A stretch of DNA of 64,000 bases from Whitmania pigra (Eukaryota > Annelida > Clitellata > Hirudinida > Haemopidae). The stretch's first letter is position 1; every line of letters begins with the position of its first letter. This document shows positions 60,467 to 64,000 of the stretch, piece after piece. The notes beneath the pieces were generated by a model. That model was not told where the DNA came from and did no database searches. It saw nothing but the letters and a program-made list of their open reading frames with translations. The DNA is taken from NCBI GenBank assembly GCA_021613335.1, contig JAJTWR010000284.1:1616001-1680000 (forward strand), read 5' to 3'. A program made the translations under genes and the position numbers.

Positions 60467-61866
60467 AATCTTAAAAATAATTCAATGTTGATGAGTTAAA
60501 CTAAGTTAAACTAACGCGTTATATGATTCAAGCTAATAGTTAAGAGTTTAGAAAGGCATCTGCTGTACAATATTATAAATAACTTATTTCCCGCTTGTGC
60601 AGCAAAAGTTTAAAATTGTATAGATCATAGTTTAACTTACCTCTAACTAAGATTCAAAACTTTAGACCAAAACATGCAATGCTCTTTCATTCGTTATTAA
60701 TTCTTCCATCACATCCTTTCTTGATTTGTTGATGTAAATTATTACACCGCGTTCACTTTTAGTTCTCGATTTGGTCAATTGCTATCGACGCGGTTCGTAT
60801 TATTTCATTCCTAACCACGAGTAGTCAAACGCTGAGCGATGAATTTTTCTGTAATTATGCAAATCTTACCCGGATAATCTATCATCAAGGGAAGCGTTAA
60901 TAGTTAACACATTTGCACATCGCTTTACACGCTCCGGTCTTGCGCAACATTGTTCACGGTTGCGCAACGTCTGTTGTTGTCAACGACTGTGCCCTTGGAC
61001 ACTACGATAAGAAACTTGTAGTTAAGTCATTAAATCAGATTCTGATGAGTACCCCCTCCTCCGTGTTTCCATGGTAACGTATTGGTTACGTTTGCATAAC
61101 AAAAACGACTCTCGACTGACTTAATCTTAATATCTGAGATTGCTGATAGTGACAGATTCCCTCGCGATGAGATTAGGTAAATGTCTTTTTCGTGGTACTT
61201 TGATCACTTGTTCCTTCCGGATCATGAATTTACAACTTGTAAATGTTGCAACGTTACAATGTTGACTACTGTTGTTGTTGTTGCTGTACTTGCAATGTTT
61301 TCTACTGTCGCGTTTGTGGTTGATATTGCGCAATCGTTGTTACGCAACAAGCATTATAATTATTATACTGTTTGAATACATTAGTAGCACGGTGAGTGAA
61401 TTAATTCAATGATTCAATAATCGCGTTTCTTTAATGTTGAAACGTGAAATACATTATCCCAAATAAAACATTGAGATTTCCAAAAACGACTTCTAAATGC
61501 TAAATGCACAGTCAAGCAAATATTAATTATTAAATACTAATTAATTTTTTTAAAATTAATATTAGCAAAATTAACTAAACCAAACCGACCATTTTCAGAC
61601 AGATCAGACAACCCAGACATTCACTTATTACTAATTCGTGATTATTCATTCACTCATTCATTCACTGGGGGACATTAATTTGTCTGCAATTTGTGAGAGG
61701 GTCGTCAAATTGAAGCCCGGGTTCAAGGGCGCTGAACTTTGGTGCCGCTTGAAGTTATGAAGGACCGTAATGAACTATTTATTTCATCAGTTGCTGTCTC
61801 GTCAAACCTGGTCAAAACAAATACGCGATTTTGTGTCGAATGTTTTTATTGGAAATGTTTACGGGT

Positions 61867-61899
61867 AATGATGATGATGACGATGACGACGATGATGAC

Positions 61900-61937
<38 letters not shown>

Positions 61938-61938
61938 C

Positions 61939-61973
<35 letters not shown>

Positions 61974-62003
61974 CGACGACGACGGCGGCGATGATGACGA
62001 TGA
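61867..62003 (+). repeat. (GAT/GAC)n trinucleotide microsatellite
   Basis: About 135 bp of GATGAC-type trinucleotides. It reads as poly-Asp, poly-Met/Thr or poly-Ser in different frames, which produces long false ORFs on both strands. Confidence 0.95.
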
Positions 62004-62238
62004 TAAGTTAAATTTTAGGGCATCACATGCACAGAGCATTCAGAGGCGCCTTACAATATAAATAAATAATTTGTTACGCAATAACCTCACGATAATATCC
62101 ATCTATTATGAATACGATCTTTTACGATGGTCGAAAATAGAATCAGTTCATGAGATGCAGGTCATCGGATGAACGCCTCGGGCTACGCTTGATTTGTCGA
62201 TGCCATTGCATGATCGTTAATGGCGTAACCTCATTAGC

Positions 62239-62257
62239 ATGCAAATGACATGCAAAT
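62239..62257 (+). promoter_or_regulatory. Tandem POU octamers
   Basis: ATGCAAAT at 62239-62246 and again at 62250-62257, 11 bp apart (one helical turn), next to TAATTG/TCATTAG homeodomain-like cores. Another copy is at about 60857. Confidence 0.4.
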
Positions 62258-63737
62258 ATTCATCTAATTGACTCTCCGGGCAGGCTGCTATTTGCTGGCT
62301 TAATTATGCAAGAAGGCCTCGTAGCCTAGTGGACATTAACATTTCATTGAAATGTGTCAAAAGACAGAGGCAGCATCCCCTCTAAACAAATAGCATCCAT
62401 TTCCTTGTCACAAAGCTTCATATCGGCACCATCTCAGGATGTTGTGATCGGTTTATTTGGCGGAAAAGTTTTCAAAGGAAAGCATGGATGTCTTATCATC
62501 GACAGAAGAGGCAAACCTATAAACAGTCTGGAATGAGTCCAACTAAACACTGGCTATGAGCGTCGTTTGAACCCCACAGTGGGTTCTGTGTAGTCGTCCT
62601 TTTGAAGTCTAAAAGCGGTGATCGACCAAAAGAGATAGGAACTAGTTCGCTTTATTTGTTCGAAAATCATTTCGCCCCGAGCGATATTCCATTGTGCAAA
62701 TTCTGCTGCCCTTTTTAGATTAAATATCTCCCTAGTTCTCCCTTAAACGGCTTTGTCTGGTTGCTATGGAGAATCGGTCCACTCCCTAGCTGGATCCGAT
62801 TGCGCAATGTTACGCAACCGAACACTTATCACGTTGTATTACGGATTTGTTTACAGTTTAGTTTAGCATCTGTACGCTTCTGTAATTGTATTTGTATGCT
62901 TGGGTTTCTACAGGTGTCCTGTCTCTACGCGATAGAGATACCTGTCATTATTATTTTTCCTTTTCTATAAACATCTTGGTCGAAGAATAATGCGCTTAAT
63001 TAATAGGACTTGCACGATCTGTGGTATGGCACTCTGCCGCCTAATTTAGACCGGAGCTGGGAGAGGACTCCCCATTGTCCTCTAATTACTGACATGGAAA
63101 ATGCCACGTAACTCACGCACTGATATGCATCTCTTCCGTGGCCTGTTCCCCTTCAAAATGGTCCCCAACCAGAACTCTATTTGCCTAAGCCTCGCGGGTT
63201 TGAACAGTCCATTTTGAACTGAGGGGATAATTTTTATCCACTGTGTAAATTATTGTCTATTGTGCAAGAAGATCTGAGCAGTTAAGACAGTCTTTAATTC
63301 ATCCAACCATGAGCTCGTAATCTCTTTTGATCACGGATGTCTACGGTGAGCAACGGCCGCTTGTGTGTCCGTCAGTAGGCCCGGTTTGCCCAGCAGATAT
63401 TGCGACATTATCTTTCCCATTCAGCTCGTCACGTATAATCTCAGCTGAATATTTAATAATAAACAAAGCCATTGAAATTCAAATACAATTTCACAGTTGA
63501 CCTAATTAACCCGCGTGACATTGATGACCTCAAAGTTCAAGAAAAACGAATTTCGTTACGCTCGGGTGGTCACGCTTTCGTGACTGAAGTCCCCCAATTT
63601 GGGGCAAAATGTGTTCAGCCCAAAACCCGTTTGGTTTTATTTTTGGACGTGACAGGATGGTTGTCACCGATTCAATCTTAATGAGGTTTTCCTGTCAGTT
63701 TGACTAAGGGTTACTACTCATTATTCTGAGAGGTAAT
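62258..63737. other. Intergenic region, no gene recognised
   Basis: Open frames at 62354-62536, 62761-62970 and 63472-63681 are short and show no family motif. The stretch contains the bZIP pair near 62799 and unique sequence of moderate GC. Confidence 0.45.
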
Positions 63738-63765
63738 ATTAATTAATTAATTAATTAATTAATTA
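63738..63765 (+). repeat. (AATT)n microsatellite
   Basis: About seven AATT units. Confidence 0.9.
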
Positions 63766-63910
63766 GTCTCTACATTAACCTGAACAGTTGTTAGCTTCTT
63801 GTATTTTTTTTAATTACTACAAAATATTTGTTAACGTCCTGAAGCTAGTTATCTTAGACGTTTAAGAATGGAATGTTGAATAAACTCTGATATTTTAAGA
63901 GATTTTATCT

Positions 63911-63961
63911 TAATCATCGTCATCGTCGTTGTCGTCATCTTCATCGTCATCATGATCATGA
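63911..63961 (+). repeat. (CAT/CGT)n trinucleotide microsatellite
   Basis: Imperfect ATC/GTC trinucleotides close to the right edge, similar in type to the tract at 60320-60360. Confidence 0.8.
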
Positions 63962-64000
63962 CATTTTTTATTTTTACTTTTTATCGTTTTACTTTTCATT

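Larger units (their letters stand above)
60944..62817. promoter_or_regulatory. Cluster of bZIP palindromes TTGCGCAA/TTACGCAA
   Basis: Seven sites: TTGCGCAAC near 60940 and 60960, TTGCGCAAT near 61326, TTACGCAAC near 61340, TTACGCAAT near 62074, TTGCGCAAT near 62799, TTACGCAAC near 62810. Two pairs show the same order, TTGCGCAA then TTACGCAA. These are C/EBP or PAR-bZIP consensus half-site palindromes. The enrichment in 1.9 kb suggests a regulatory element. Confidence 0.4.

Noticed and set aside
61739..62061. Poly-Asp, poly-Ser and poly-Met ORFs
   Set aside because: Products of a trinucleotide microsatellite open in several frames on both strands.
62315..62385. tRNA-like sequence with A box TAGCCTAGTGG
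   Set aside because: No B box at the right distance; stems do not pair convincingly.
62354..62536. 60-codon plus ORF with a GGKVFKGKHG segment
   Set aside because: Short, isolated, no motif, no splice partner and no promoter sign; kept as non-coding.

Overview
This is a metazoan nuclear window. Genes have many short introns (about 60-550 bp) with GT-AG junctions, the encoded proteins are animal families, and the sequence contains metazoan-type transposons. The best guess for the source is an annelid. That guess rests on the central gene, whose predicted collagen helix (about 2.48 micrometres) and threonine-rich Y positions match the known annelid cuticle collagens. This is an inference, not something read directly from a marker.

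Left part, 0-14.5 kb, is a compact housekeeping block: the 5' exons of a Rab GDP-dissociation inhibitor (minus, running off the left end); a divergent SYNJ2BP/OMP25-like tail-anchored PDZ protein (plus); a PNRC-type nuclear receptor coactivator/decapping adaptor (minus); a complete PNUTS/PPP1R10 (minus, 10 coding exons, 782 aa); and a complete FAAP24 (plus, 6 exons, 218 aa) head-to-head with PNUTS.

Centre, 15.0-49.7 kb, is one minus-strand gene of 65 coding exons. They join in frame to 27,171 nt, giving 9,056 aa. The order is signal peptide, a von Willebrand A domain with a degenerate metal site, about 8,650 residues of nearly uninterrupted Gly-X-Y encoded by 59 exons, one C-terminal membrane span and a 109-residue cytoplasmic tail. 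Every collagen exon boundary splits a Gly codon after its first base, and nearly all exon lengths are exact multiples of 9. This is the notable system of the window: a giant, apparently type I membrane-anchored vWA-collagen, probably a cuticle collagen.

Right part: a divergent plus-strand gene for a 241-aa coiled-coil protein (51.85-52.87 kb; possibly a TBK1-adaptor relative). Next comes a 4.3 kb DNA transposon (53.70-57.99 kb) with 346-bp terminal inverted repeats, a 9-bp target-site duplication and a Ulp1-peptidase plus PHD-finger ORF. A 5'-truncated CR1/L2-like retrotransposon is nested inside it. The last 6 kb has no convincing gene. It has microsatellites, repeated TTGCGCAA/TTACGCAA bZIP palindromes and POU octamers, so it looks regulatory.

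Limits: exon junctions were read by eye from splice consensus, reading frame and homology remembered from family knowledge. UTRs, transcription starts and organism identity are not proven.
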